Source: Mucilaginibacter flavidus
Lineage (GTDB): Bacteria; Bacteroidota; Bacteroidia; Sphingobacteriales; Sphingobacteriaceae
NCBI RefSeq assembly: GCF_024055575.1
Contig: NZ_JAMXOE010000020.1
Span: 1-64,000, forward strand
Reading direction: 5' to 3'
Length of the DNA: 64,000 nt
Made by a program: the position numbers and the translations under genes. The notes under the pieces are model-generated. The model was not told the DNA's origin, made no database searches, and saw only the letters and a list, made by a program, of their open reading frames with translations. How positions within the stretch are numbered: position 1 is the stretch's first letter; each line of letters starts with the position of its first letter. Of this stretch, positions 29,080 to 37,169 are shown in pieces.

Positions 29080-30069
29080 ATGAGTAAAATTCATGCAGCT
29101 ATTACTGCTGTAAACGGTTACGTACCTGAATATGTATTAACCAACCATGAACTTGAAACCATGGTAGATACTAATGATGAGTGGATAACCACCCGTACAG
29201 GTATCAAAGAACGCAGAATATTAAAAGGCGAAGGACTTGGCACTTCGGATATGGCGGTGCCTGCTGTTGAGGGCCTGTTAAAAAAACGCGGAATTGGTGC
29301 AGACGAACTTGATTTAATTATTTTTTGCACCACCACCCCTGATCGTGTTTTTCCGGCTACGGCCAATATACTTGCCGATAAAATCGGCGCAAAAAATGCA
29401 TGGGGATGGGATTTGCAGGCGGCCTGTTCAGGCTTTTTATTCGGCCTTGCAACCGGCTCCCAGTTTATTGAAAGCGGGAAACACAAAAAAGTTTTAGTTG
29501 TTGGCGGCGATAAAATGTCGTCGATCACCAATTATAAAGACCGCGCAACCTGTATTATTTTTGGCGATGGCTGCGGCGCAGTCTTGCTTGAACCAAATGA
29601 TGAAGGTAATGGCATTATTGATACTATAACACGTAGCGACGGCTCTGGCGTAGCCTACCTGCATCAAAAAGCTGGTGGCTCTGTGAGGCCGGCAACCCAC
29701 GAAACTGTTGATGCCCTGGAGCATTTTGCCTACCAGGAAGGCCAGGCAGTGTTTAAATTTGCCGTAACAAAAATGGCCGATGTTGCCGCCGAAGTTATGG
29801 AACGCAATAACCTCAGCAGTGACGACATTGCATGGCTGGTACCGCACCAGGCCAACAAACGCATTATTGATGCTACAGCCAACCGTACCGGTGTTACCGC
29901 CGATAAGGTAATCGTAAACATTGAGAAATATGGCAACACCACTAATGGCACTATACCTTTATGCCTTTGGGAGTGGGAAAACAAATTTAAAAAAGGCGAC
30001 AACCTTATTTTAGCAGCCTTTGGCGGTGGCTTTACATGGGGCTCGATATATTTGAAATGGGCTTATTAA
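29080..30069 (+). CDS. fabH: Beta-ketoacyl-ACP synthase III (second tandem copy)
   Basis: 329 aa, same length as the upstream copy with no insertion or deletion. The triad is intact (C116 in QAACSGF, H256, N286). It is separated from the first copy by 112 bp of AT-rich DNA and may have its own promoter. The substitutions cluster at 151-155, 183-193 and 213-219; such sites could alter primer preference (straight against branched acyl-CoA), but that is inference. Confidence 0.95.
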   Translation: MSKIHAAITAVNGYVPEYVLTNHELETMVDTNDEWITTRTGIKERRILKGEGLGTSDMAVPAVEGLLKKRGIGADELDLIIFCTTTPDRVFPATANILADKIGAKNAWGWDLQAACSGFLFGLATGSQFIESGKHKKVLVVGGDKMSSITNYKDRATCIIFGDGCGAVLLEPNDEGNGIIDTITRSDGSGVAYLHQKAGGSVRPATHETVDALEHFAYQEGQAVFKFAVTKMADVAAEVMERNNLSSDDIAWLVPHQANKRIIDATANRTGVTADKVIVNIEKYGNTTNGTIPLCLWEWENKFKKGDNLILAAFGGGFTWGSIYLKWAY

Positions 30070-30318
30070 TGTGTGAATGTGATGCTGCGAAAATCATAAA
30101 TTGATTGTCATCCGCACACTAAAAATCCACACATTTGCACATCAATTTCGAACATTATCAAATATGTTTTGTTTATTTGCTTACAACTGACTGTTAACCC
30201 TAATTAAGAAAATCCGCACATCTGCACATTTAAAATTCGCACATCAATTATGCATATTTGGAGTTTGCACATCTGCACATTAACATATAACTTTATCAAA
30301 ACCAATTAACCCCCGGGC
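30070..30318 (+). repeat. Spacer built from short GCACAT repeats
   Basis: The 249-bp gap before accB is filled with variants of cacatNtgcacat. The 15-mer GCACATCTGCACATT occurs exactly at 30216-30230 and 30267-30281, with partial copies near 30120 and 30237. No gene is present. The function is unknown; it could be slippage-derived spacer DNA. Confidence 0.6.
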
Positions 30319-30795
30319 ATGGATATTAAACAAATTCAGGATCTTATACGCTTTGTCTCTAAATCAGGAGTAAACGAAGTTTCAATAGAGCAGGAAAATT
30401 TTAAAATCACAATTAAAACCAACACTGCTGCTACAATTGTGAACGCAACCGTACCTGACGCAAGCTTTGGCCATGTGCACCAGGCCGCACCTGCCGCTGC
30501 TCTTCCGGCTGCTGCACCTGCACCCGCCGCTGCTCCGGTAGCCGATACATCGCATTACATAACCGTAAAATCGCCAATGATTGGCACTTTTTACCGCTCG
30601 GCAAGTCCGGATAAACCATTGTTTGTAAACGTGGGCGACGAGATAAAGCCAGGTGGTGTGCTTTGCATTATCGAGGCAATGAAATTATTTAACGAAATTG
30701 AATCGGAAGTTTCGGGCCGTATCGTAAAAATACTGGTTGATAACGCATCGCCGGTTGAATACGACCAGCCGTTATTTTTGGTTGAACCGATGTAA
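30319..30795 (+). CDS. accB: Biotin carboxyl carrier protein of acetyl-CoA carboxylase
   Basis: 158 aa. An N-terminal helix (MDIKQIQDLIRFVSKSGVNEVSIE) is followed by an Ala/Pro-rich flexible linker (about 55-76). The biotinyl domain has the modification motif EAMKLFNEIE with the target lysine at K122. It carries carboxylated biotin between AccC and the carboxyltransferase AccAD, which is not in this window. accC lies 89 bp downstream. Confidence 0.95.
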   Translation: MDIKQIQDLIRFVSKSGVNEVSIEQENFKITIKTNTAATIVNATVPDASFGHVHQAAPAAALPAAAPAPAAAPVADTSHYITVKSPMIGTFYRSASPDKPLFVNVGDEIKPGGVLCIIEAMKLFNEIESEVSGRIVKILVDNASPVEYDQPLFLVEPM

Positions 30796-30823
30796 ACTCA
30801 ATTTGAAGATAAGTTAATTTGAA

Positions 30824-30878
30824 GATTTGAAAATGACCTTTTCATCTTCAAATTTTCAAATCGCCAAATTTTCAAATC
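30824..30878 (+). repeat. Inverted and direct repeats between accB and accC
   Basis: GATTTGAAAAT (30824-30834) is the exact inverse of ATTTTCAAATC, which occurs twice (30852-30862 and 30868-30878). Two alternative hairpins can therefore form in the accB-accC intercistronic RNA. The repeat could modulate the accB:accC ratio or simply be repetitive spacer. Confidence 0.6.
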
Positions 30879-30884
30879 AAAAAC

Positions 30885-32225
30885 ATGTTTAAAAAAATAT
30901 TAATAGCTAACCGGGGAGAAATTGCCTTGCGAATTATTCGCACCTGTAAAGAAATGGGCATAAAAACCGTAGCTGTATATTCAACTGCCGACCGCGACAG
31001 CCTTCACGTGCGTTTTGCTGATGAAGCTGTTTGTATAGGCCCCCCTCCCAGTCGCGACTCATATTTAAATATTCCGAACCTGATATCGGCAGCCGAGCTT
31101 ACCAATGCTGATGCCATACATCCTGGTTATGGATTTTTATCAGAAAACGCAAAGTTCTCATCTATATGTGCCGAATACGGCATCAAATTTATTGGCGCTA
31201 CCGCTGCGCAAATAAATGCCATGGGCGACAAAGCCTCAGCTAAAGAAACCATGAAAAAAGCCGGCGTACCTTGTATCCCAGGTTCTGAAGGTTTGTTAGC
31301 CAGTGTACAGGAAGGCATCAGCATAGCAAAAAAAATAGGTTACCCTGTTATATTAAAAGCTACTGCCGGTGGTGGTGGCCGTGGTATGCGCATCGTATGG
31401 AAGGACGAAGAGTTTGAAAACGCCTGGGACAGCGCACGCGCCGAATCAGGAGCAGCCTTCGGTAACGATGGTATGTACCTCGAAAAATATGTACAGGACC
31501 CGCGCCACATCGAAATACAGGTAGTAGGCGATCAATACGGCAAAGTTTGCCATTTGAGCGAACGCGATTGCTCGATACAGCGCCGTCACCAAAAACTGGT
31601 TGAGGAATCTCCGTCGCCATTTATGACTGAGAAACTGCGTAAAAAAATGGGCGAGGCCGCTATAAAAGGCGCCAAGGCCGTTAAATATGAAGGCGCCGGG
31701 ACAGTAGAATTTTTGGTTGATAAAGACCGCAACTTCTACTTTATGGAAATGAACACCCGTATACAGGTGGAGCACCCGGTTACCGAAGAAGTTATCAATT
31801 TCGACCTGATAAAAGAGCAGATTAAAGTTGCCGCGGGTATTCCAATATCGGGCAAAAACTACGAGCCAATATTGCATGCAATTGAGTGCCGTATTAATGC
31901 TGAGGACCCTTTCAATAACTTCCGCCCATCACCAGGCAGGATCACTAACTTCCATTCGCCGGGCGGCCATGGGGTACGTATAGACACACATGTTTATGCC
32001 GGCTATGTTATCCCACCGAATTACGACTCAATGATTGCAAAGGTAATTTGCGTGGCGCAAACCCGCGAAGAAGCTTTAGCTACCATGGAGCGTGCGTTAA
32101 GCGAATTTGTGATTGAAGGTGTAAAAACAACCATCCCTTTCCATTTAAAACTTTTAAAAGACCCTAACTTCCGTGCGGGTAATTTTACTACCAAGTTTAT
32201 GGAAACCTTCGAATATTCGGAATAA
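30885..32225 (+). CDS. accC: Biotin carboxylase subunit of acetyl-CoA carboxylase
   Basis: 446 aa, typical length. The N-terminal domain begins FKKILIANRGEIALRI. An ATP-grasp domain shows the glycine loop ATAGGGGRGMRI, the EERDCSIQ-like motif (SERDCSIQRRHQKLVEESPS) and MEMNTRIQVEHPVTE with the catalytic Glu/Arg. It carboxylates the biotin on AccB using ATP and bicarbonate, the first step of malonyl-CoA formation. It is the last gene of the fatty acid cluster and is followed by a terminator. Confidence 0.97.
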   Translation: MFKKILIANRGEIALRIIRTCKEMGIKTVAVYSTADRDSLHVRFADEAVCIGPPPSRDSYLNIPNLISAAELTNADAIHPGYGFLSENAKFSSICAEYGIKFIGATAAQINAMGDKASAKETMKKAGVPCIPGSEGLLASVQEGISIAKKIGYPVILKATAGGGGRGMRIVWKDEEFENAWDSARAESGAAFGNDGMYLEKYVQDPRHIEIQVVGDQYGKVCHLSERDCSIQRRHQKLVEESPSPFMTEKLRKKMGEAAIKGAKAVKYEGAGTVEFLVDKDRNFYFMEMNTRIQVEHPVTEEVINFDLIKEQIKVAAGIPISGKNYEPILHAIECRINAEDPFNNFRPSPGRITNFHSPGGHGVRIDTHVYAGYVIPPNYDSMIAKVICVAQTREEALATMERALSEFVIEGVKTTIPFHLKLLKDPNFRAGNFTTKFMETFEYSE

Positions 32226-32262
32226 TCAAAACCGTGTATTACATTTGACGCAGATACCCCAT

Positions 32263-32290
32263 CCCGGCAAGTAGCCGGGCTTTTATATAT
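32263..32290 (+). terminator. Terminator after accC
   Basis: cccggc (32263-32268) pairs with gccggg (32274-32279) around a 5-nt loop, followed by CTTTTATATA. The stem is short but GC-pure, and it separates accC from tatC. Confidence 0.6.
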
Positions 32291-32294
32291 AAAA

Positions 32295-33182
32295 ATGGCC
32301 AGATTTGGTAGTAAGTTGATCCAGGCGATCAAGGATAAAGGAAACAAATTAGAGGGCGAAATGTCCTTCTTCGAGCATTTGGAAGCGTTAAGGTGGCACC
32401 TTATCCGCGCCTCGCTGGCTGTAGTTGCATTTGCTATTGCAGCATATGCCTACTACGATGAAATTTTCAAGTATGTAATAATGGCCCCTACGCGTACTGA
32501 TTTTTGGGCGTACCGTATGATGTGCGATATGGGCGAGTTGTTTCAACGATTAATTCCGGCATGGTTTAGCGCTAAAGATTTTTGCGTTGATAGTATCCAC
32601 GTAACGCTTATTAACACCGAAATGGCGGGGCAATTTACGTTGAAGATTAATTCATCATTAATGATAGGCCTGGTATTAGGTATCCCCTATTTTTTTTGGG
32701 AACTGTGGCGGTTTATTAAGCCAGCTCTTCACGAAAAAGAGCGGAAGGCCGCCAGTGGCTTCGTAATGTACGCGTCTTTATTGTTCCTTTTAGGGGTAAT
32801 GTTCGGTTATTTTATAATCACACCGTTATCTATCCGATTTTTAGCAGGCTTTATTGTTAGTCCTGACATTAAAAACTATTTCGATGTAGATTCTTATTTA
32901 TCTTCTGTATCTACGTTAACGCTGGCAACCGGTGTAGTTTTTCAGTTGCCCATTTTGGTTTATATTGTGGCAAGTCTCGGCTTTTTGACACCCAAGCTGA
33001 TGCGAAGCAGCCGCCGTTATGCTATTGTTATTATATTGATAATTGCGGCAATAGTAACGCCAACGCCCGATGCGTTAACCATGACTGTAGTTGCGGTACC
33101 TTTATTCATTTTATTTGAATTGAGTATTGTGGTAGCCGGCATTGTTGAAAAAAGACGTATGGCAAAGGAATTGGCGGCATAA
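32295..33182 (+). CDS. tatC: Sec-independent (Tat) translocase subunit TatC
   Basis: 295 aa with six predicted membrane helices and the conserved cytoplasmic N-terminal motif FFEHLEALRWHLIRA. An E-K-x-x-A pattern occurs after the second helix (HEKERKAASGF). It recognises twin-arginine signal peptides and exports folded proteins. The molybdopterin oxidoreductase at 46266-47057 carries such a signal. The insertion in the first periplasmic loop (about residues 50-110) is long, as in other Bacteroidota TatC proteins. tatA/B are not here. Confidence 0.95.
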   Translation: MARFGSKLIQAIKDKGNKLEGEMSFFEHLEALRWHLIRASLAVVAFAIAAYAYYDEIFKYVIMAPTRTDFWAYRMMCDMGELFQRLIPAWFSAKDFCVDSIHVTLINTEMAGQFTLKINSSLMIGLVLGIPYFFWELWRFIKPALHEKERKAASGFVMYASLLFLLGVMFGYFIITPLSIRFLAGFIVSPDIKNYFDVDSYLSSVSTLTLATGVVFQLPILVYIVASLGFLTPKLMRSSRRYAIVIILIIAAIVTPTPDALTMTVVAVPLFILFELSIVVAGIVEKRRMAKELAA

Positions 33183-33374
33183 GTTAATCCAAGCTTCAAA
33201 AACAAGCGAAGTAGTCTATAAAATTTAAGCTAAATGGCGACTAATGATAAGTTAGTTGCCATTTGCATTTTACCCGCTTTATCATGGCCGCCGGGACACA
33301 TTGAATGATTTAACAATTCGATTTGTCCCCATATTACAGATACACTCAATTTTTATGTTAATTTGCATTACAAT

Positions 33375-34742
33375 ATGCCCGCCGAGAAACTGCCTTTTTC
33401 AAAACAGATTGCTTACGCCTGCGGAATGATAGGCTGGAGTATCATGACTAATATTATTATCGTGATGCTGCCCTACTTTTACCTGCCACCTTCAAACTCG
33501 GGGTTGATGCCGTTTGTGCCGCAATTGCTTTTTTTTGGTGTGCTTAATATCCTTTCGGTAATTTTAGCATCCGGCAGGTTGGTTGATGCGTTGTTCGACC
33601 CGTTTATTGCGTCGTTGAGCGATAAGAGTACTCACAAAAAAGGGCGCCGCATCCCTTTTATGAAATGGGCGATATTGCCGGCAATTATTTTTTGCGGCTT
33701 AACTTTTTGCCCTATAGTAAAAGGCGAAAGCACCAGCAACGCAGTATGGCTAACCTTTACGCTCATCTTCTTTTTTATGAGTGTAACTACCTACATTATA
33801 CCATATAACGCCCTGCTGCCTGAGTTAACCAGCACGGCAGCCGAAAAGGTTAAGTTATCTTCATTTCAGCAGGTAGGCTTTGTGATAGGGATAATAATTG
33901 GCGCCCTGGTAAATAACTTTGCCGATTTGGTGCAAAGCGGTTTTCACATTACCAACCGCGACACCGCCGTGCAATATACCATTTGGGCGCTTTGCGTTTT
34001 TGCAGGGGCGATAATGTTGGTGCCGATATTTGCTATAGACGAGAAACGATATTCAGAAAGCAAACCGTCGCACTTGCCTATTATCCAGGCTGTTCGTAAA
34101 ACGTTCAGCCAGCGTAATTTTAAATACTATCTCATTTCAGATTTCTCGTTTTACATGGCGCTTAGTATCATATCAAGCGGGCTGCTTTTTTTTATTACTG
34201 TGCTGCTGCACCTTCCCGAATCAATGGGCGGATTGCTAATGGGTATAATGGTGATGGTTTCGTTGTTGTTTTATCCGCTGATAAACTACCTTTCGAAAAA
34301 AAAAGGGAAAAAGCCGATCGTGCTGTTCTCCTTCGCCCTGCTTAGCTTGATATTTGCCATGATATTTTTTTTAGGGAAAATACCACTGCCTCCGAAAGTA
34401 CAAGTATACTCGCTGGTAATTTGCGCCTCGTTCCCGCTTGCATCACTGGGCATCTTACCAAACGCCATCCTGGCCGAAATTGCTGAAAAGGATTCCGCCG
34501 AAACCGGCGAGAACCGAGAAGGGATGTTTTTTGCCGTAAAATATTTGTTTGTAAAACTTGGCCAAACGCTGGGCATTGCGCTGTTTGCCTTCCTCACCGT
34601 TTATGGCAAAGACCCCGGTCATGACTTCGGCCTCCGCCTCAATGGAATTTGCGGGTTTGCCCTGTGCCTGATAGCATTCTTGTTTTTTACCCGCTTCAGG
34701 GAGAAGAAACCGCGTTTTAAAAAAGCTGGCAGTAGGCAGTAA
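33375..34742 (+). CDS. GPH-family sugar:cation symporter (MFS)
   Basis: 455 aa from ATG 33375 (MPAEKLPFSKQIAYACGMIGWS), with 12 predicted membrane helices. The glycoside-pentoside-hexuronide signature is present in loop 2-3: VDALFDPFIASLSDKSTHKKGRRIPFM. It probably imports a glycoside or uronide with H+ or Na+; the substrate cannot be read from sequence. It stands alone, with no glycosidase beside it. A TTG 12 bases earlier is possible but less likely. Confidence 0.85.
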   Translation: MPAEKLPFSKQIAYACGMIGWSIMTNIIIVMLPYFYLPPSNSGLMPFVPQLLFFGVLNILSVILASGRLVDALFDPFIASLSDKSTHKKGRRIPFMKWAILPAIIFCGLTFCPIVKGESTSNAVWLTFTLIFFFMSVTTYIIPYNALLPELTSTAAEKVKLSSFQQVGFVIGIIIGALVNNFADLVQSGFHITNRDTAVQYTIWALCVFAGAIMLVPIFAIDEKRYSESKPSHLPIIQAVRKTFSQRNFKYYLISDFSFYMALSIISSGLLFFITVLLHLPESMGGLLMGIMVMVSLLFYPLINYLSKKKGKKPIVLFSFALLSLIFAMIFFLGKIPLPPKVQVYSLVICASFPLASLGILPNAILAEIAEKDSAETGENREGMFFAVKYLFVKLGQTLGIALFAFLTVYGKDPGHDFGLRLNGICGFALCLIAFLFFTRFREKKPRFKKAGSRQ

Positions 34743-34798
34743 TCAGTTCACAGTTCAGAAATCCCGCTGCAAACTGCAAACCGGTAACTGTAAACTAT

Positions 34799-36037
34799 TT
34801 AACGCCCTACATTATTCGGCCTTGAGTAAACCAAATGCATTACGTTGATATTGCGCATGGCAAAGGCTGCTTCGCAGTAGCATAGGTAATAATTCCATTT
34901 GCGGATGAACGTATCGTCAAATCCCAGTGTTTTTACTTTCGAAAGATTGGCGTTGAATGAATCGTACCAAAGTTTCAGGGTTTTTGCGTAGTCAAGCCCG
35001 ATATCTTTCAAATCAACCATCGTCAAATCTCCGGTTCGGTTTATTGAACTGTTAATAGCGCCGACAGAAGGAAGTAACGAGCCAGGGAAAATATGTTTCT
35101 GAATCCAGTCGACACCTTTTTTTAAGCTTTCGTATCTCGAATCGGGCGAAGTTATTACTTGTATAGCGAGAATGCCATTCTTTTTTAGCAGTTCGTGGCA
35201 TTTTTTAAAGTAAACATCCATAAACTTATGGCCCACGGCTTCCAGCATCTCCACAGATACTATCTTGTCAAAAACACCTTCCATCAGCCTGTAGTCCTGC
35301 AAAAGGATTTTCACCCTATCGCCGAGGCCTTCGGCTTCCACGCGCTCAACGGCCAGCTTGTGCTGCTCTTCTGATATAGTTAAGGACGTCACCCTGCAGC
35401 CGTAGGTCTTGGCCATATAAATTGCGTTGCCGCCCCAGCCGCTACCAATCTCCAGCACATGGTCGGTAGCCCTTAAATGCAATTGGCGGCACAATCGCTC
35501 GTATTTGGCCAGTTGCGCTTCCTGCAGGCTTAAGCCATCGCGGTAAAAGTATGCGGCGGAGTAAGTCATGGTCGGATCCAGGAAGCTGGCGAAAAAATCG
35601 TTATTTAAATCGTAGTGCTCAGAGATGTTTTTACGCGAGCCCTCAATGGTATTGGCGCGCTTGAAGTGCGACAGCTTATTGTATGCTTTTAACAGGTTAA
35701 GCGATAAGGCTTGAATTTTACTACCCGATATGCCCGGGGCGTTTTCGATATTCAGCAGCACCCATTTTATCACATTTGTGATATTATCGGTATCCCAAAG
35801 ACCATCAACATAAGCCTCGCCAAAACCAATATCGCCAAACAAAATAATGCGTTTATAAAACTCATTGCTGTTTACAACGATGCTTGCGGCTATGCTGCCT
35901 TCGCCATTGCCAATAGTAATTTGTTCTCCATCCGTTAAGGTGAGGTACAGGTTACCTTTCTCCATTTTACCAAGGATCTTTAAAACCAAATCCTGGTAAA
36001 AAGTGCTTTTTTTAACGAGTGTAATTGTGTTGGCCAT
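34799..36037 (-). CDS. cfa: Cyclopropane-fatty-acyl-phospholipid synthase family
   Basis: 412 aa. The C-terminal methyltransferase domain has the SAM-binding loop HVLEIGSGWGGNAIYMAKTYG and the family motif EMLEAVGHKFMDVYFKKC. The N-terminal domain (about 1-110) is the lipid-binding part of CFA synthases. It transfers the methyl of SAM to unsaturated acyl chains of membrane phospholipids. It lies 84 bp downstream of the DUF1365 gene on the same strand, a common pairing. Confidence 0.9.
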   Translation of the reverse strand: MANTITLVKKSTFYQDLVLKILGKMEKGNLYLTLTDGEQITIGNGEGSIAASIVVNSNEFYKRIILFGDIGFGEAYVDGLWDTDNITNVIKWVLLNIENAPGISGSKIQALSLNLLKAYNKLSHFKRANTIEGSRKNISEHYDLNNDFFASFLDPTMTYSAAYFYRDGLSLQEAQLAKYERLCRQLHLRATDHVLEIGSGWGGNAIYMAKTYGCRVTSLTISEEQHKLAVERVEAEGLGDRVKILLQDYRLMEGVFDKIVSVEMLEAVGHKFMDVYFKKCHELLKKNGILAIQVITSPDSRYESLKKGVDWIQKHIFPGSLLPSVGAINSSINRTGDLTMVDLKDIGLDYAKTLKLWYDSFNANLSKVKTLGFDDTFIRKWNYYLCYCEAAFAMRNINVMHLVYSRPNNVGR

Positions 36038-36121
36038 AGTTCAAGTATCTCCAAATTTCAGCGATTGTAATATTTACGTAAACTAACCGGATAAAAGTTT
36101 TATCAAGATAACAAATTTCAA

Positions 36122-36916
36122 TTAATTGTATGGCCTATAAACTTCTTTTTGTAGTTCAGGGTCATCCTCTTTTTTGTGAAAAGGTATTTTCTTTAACCAC
36201 AGCTTTAATGCCTGCCAGTGAATAAGACTAATAACTTTTAAGGTGATTAGCGGGAAACTGAAAAAATAAAGCAGTAACGTCGAATCTTTTAATTGTTTGC
36301 GTTCCCCAGTTAATGTGCTTATAAAAAACCGGTTGCCGGCTTTGTCATAATCGTCTATTTTTACTTGTAACCTTTCGCCGGGTATGTGAAGGTCGAAATC
36401 AAAATTGGTATCCATATCAATAAACGGCGATACATAGAAATACTTTTCCGTGTTTAGTTTAAACCGGTCATCCTGCATCGTATCCCCACCCAAAAAATAA
36501 GGTTTCATCTCCAGGAACGTATTGCAAACCTCGACAATTGAGCATACCGGTTGCTCTTGCTCATCGTAACAAAAATAAAACGACACCGGGTTAAACTGGT
36601 AGCCAAAGGTGCATAGGTTAGTAAGCACCATAATCCGGCCTTTGCCAATGTCAATGTCGTTTGCAAGCAGGTAGTCTGTGATATGTTGCTTTATATTTTT
36701 TGATGTATCGGGTTTTTCGCGGGGCAACTGCAGGTGGTCCCTGTCCCTGAAATTAAAGAGGTTGAACCGGTTACGGCTCATAAATTTCAGTTGTTTGTGC
36801 AGGGTGTCAATTTCATCCAAATCCAGGTAGAACATGAACACATCGTAATGAAACCGGTGTACCTTGGGGGCTAAACGGTTATGCATTACGCGCGCTTTAT
36901 ACAGGCAGGAATTCAT
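36122..36916 (-). CDS. DUF1365 family protein
   Basis: 264 aa, normal length. Family motifs are visible: an N-terminal HxR-type stretch (YKARVMHNRLAPKVHRFHYDVFMFYLDLDE), LTNLCTFGYQFNPVSFYFCYD, and a C-terminal hydrophobic segment. DUF1365 genes are nearly always beside cfa-type methyltransferases, often with an amine oxidase/desaturase-like flavoprotein that is absent here. A role in modifying membrane fatty acids is inferred from that context. Confidence 0.9.
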   Translation of the reverse strand: MNSCLYKARVMHNRLAPKVHRFHYDVFMFYLDLDEIDTLHKQLKFMSRNRFNLFNFRDRDHLQLPREKPDTSKNIKQHITDYLLANDIDIGKGRIMVLTNLCTFGYQFNPVSFYFCYDEQEQPVCSIVEVCNTFLEMKPYFLGGDTMQDDRFKLNTEKYFYVSPFIDMDTNFDFDLHIPGERLQVKIDDYDKAGNRFFISTLTGERKQLKDSTLLLYFFSFPLITLKVISLIHWQALKLWLKKIPFHKKEDDPELQKEVYRPYN

Positions 36917-36992
36917 AATGGTAAGTTACGAAAAATTGTATGGTTAGGATGTGCGTGTGGCTTAGAAACTGTGCCATTGTTTTTGAGTGCAG

Positions 36993-37152
36993 GCCTGCGA
37001 CCTGCCTTGACGGATGCCGCCCCGTTGGGGCTGGATGGTCTGCCTCTGTTACGAGGTCGGGGTGCCTATTATTTTTTAAGTACCGGCACTTTAAATTAAA
37101 GAATATCTTAGAAGCCAAAACGGGGCGAAATTCACCAGCGCAGGTCGCAGGC
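36993..37152. repeat. Palindrome-bounded intergenic element (REP/MITE-like)
   Basis: The 13-mer GCCTGCGACCTGC (36993-37005) is repeated in exact inverted orientation at 37140-37152. The enclosed ~134 bp contains further hairpins (gcccc-gtt-ggggc near 37018; cctc...gagg near 37035) and is richer in GC than neighbouring spacers. It has no coding capacity of its own. An 11-mer from its end (GCGCAGGTCGC) recurs at 48965-48975. This suggests a dispersed non-autonomous repeat. Confidence 0.6.
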
Positions 37153-37169
37153 ATGTGCTAAAAGCCGTC

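Noticed and set aside
32240..32247. TACATTTG upstream of tatC as a promoter -7 box
   Set aside because: No TTTG lies at the correct distance upstream, and a terminator hairpin follows at once, so a tatC promoter here is not convincing.
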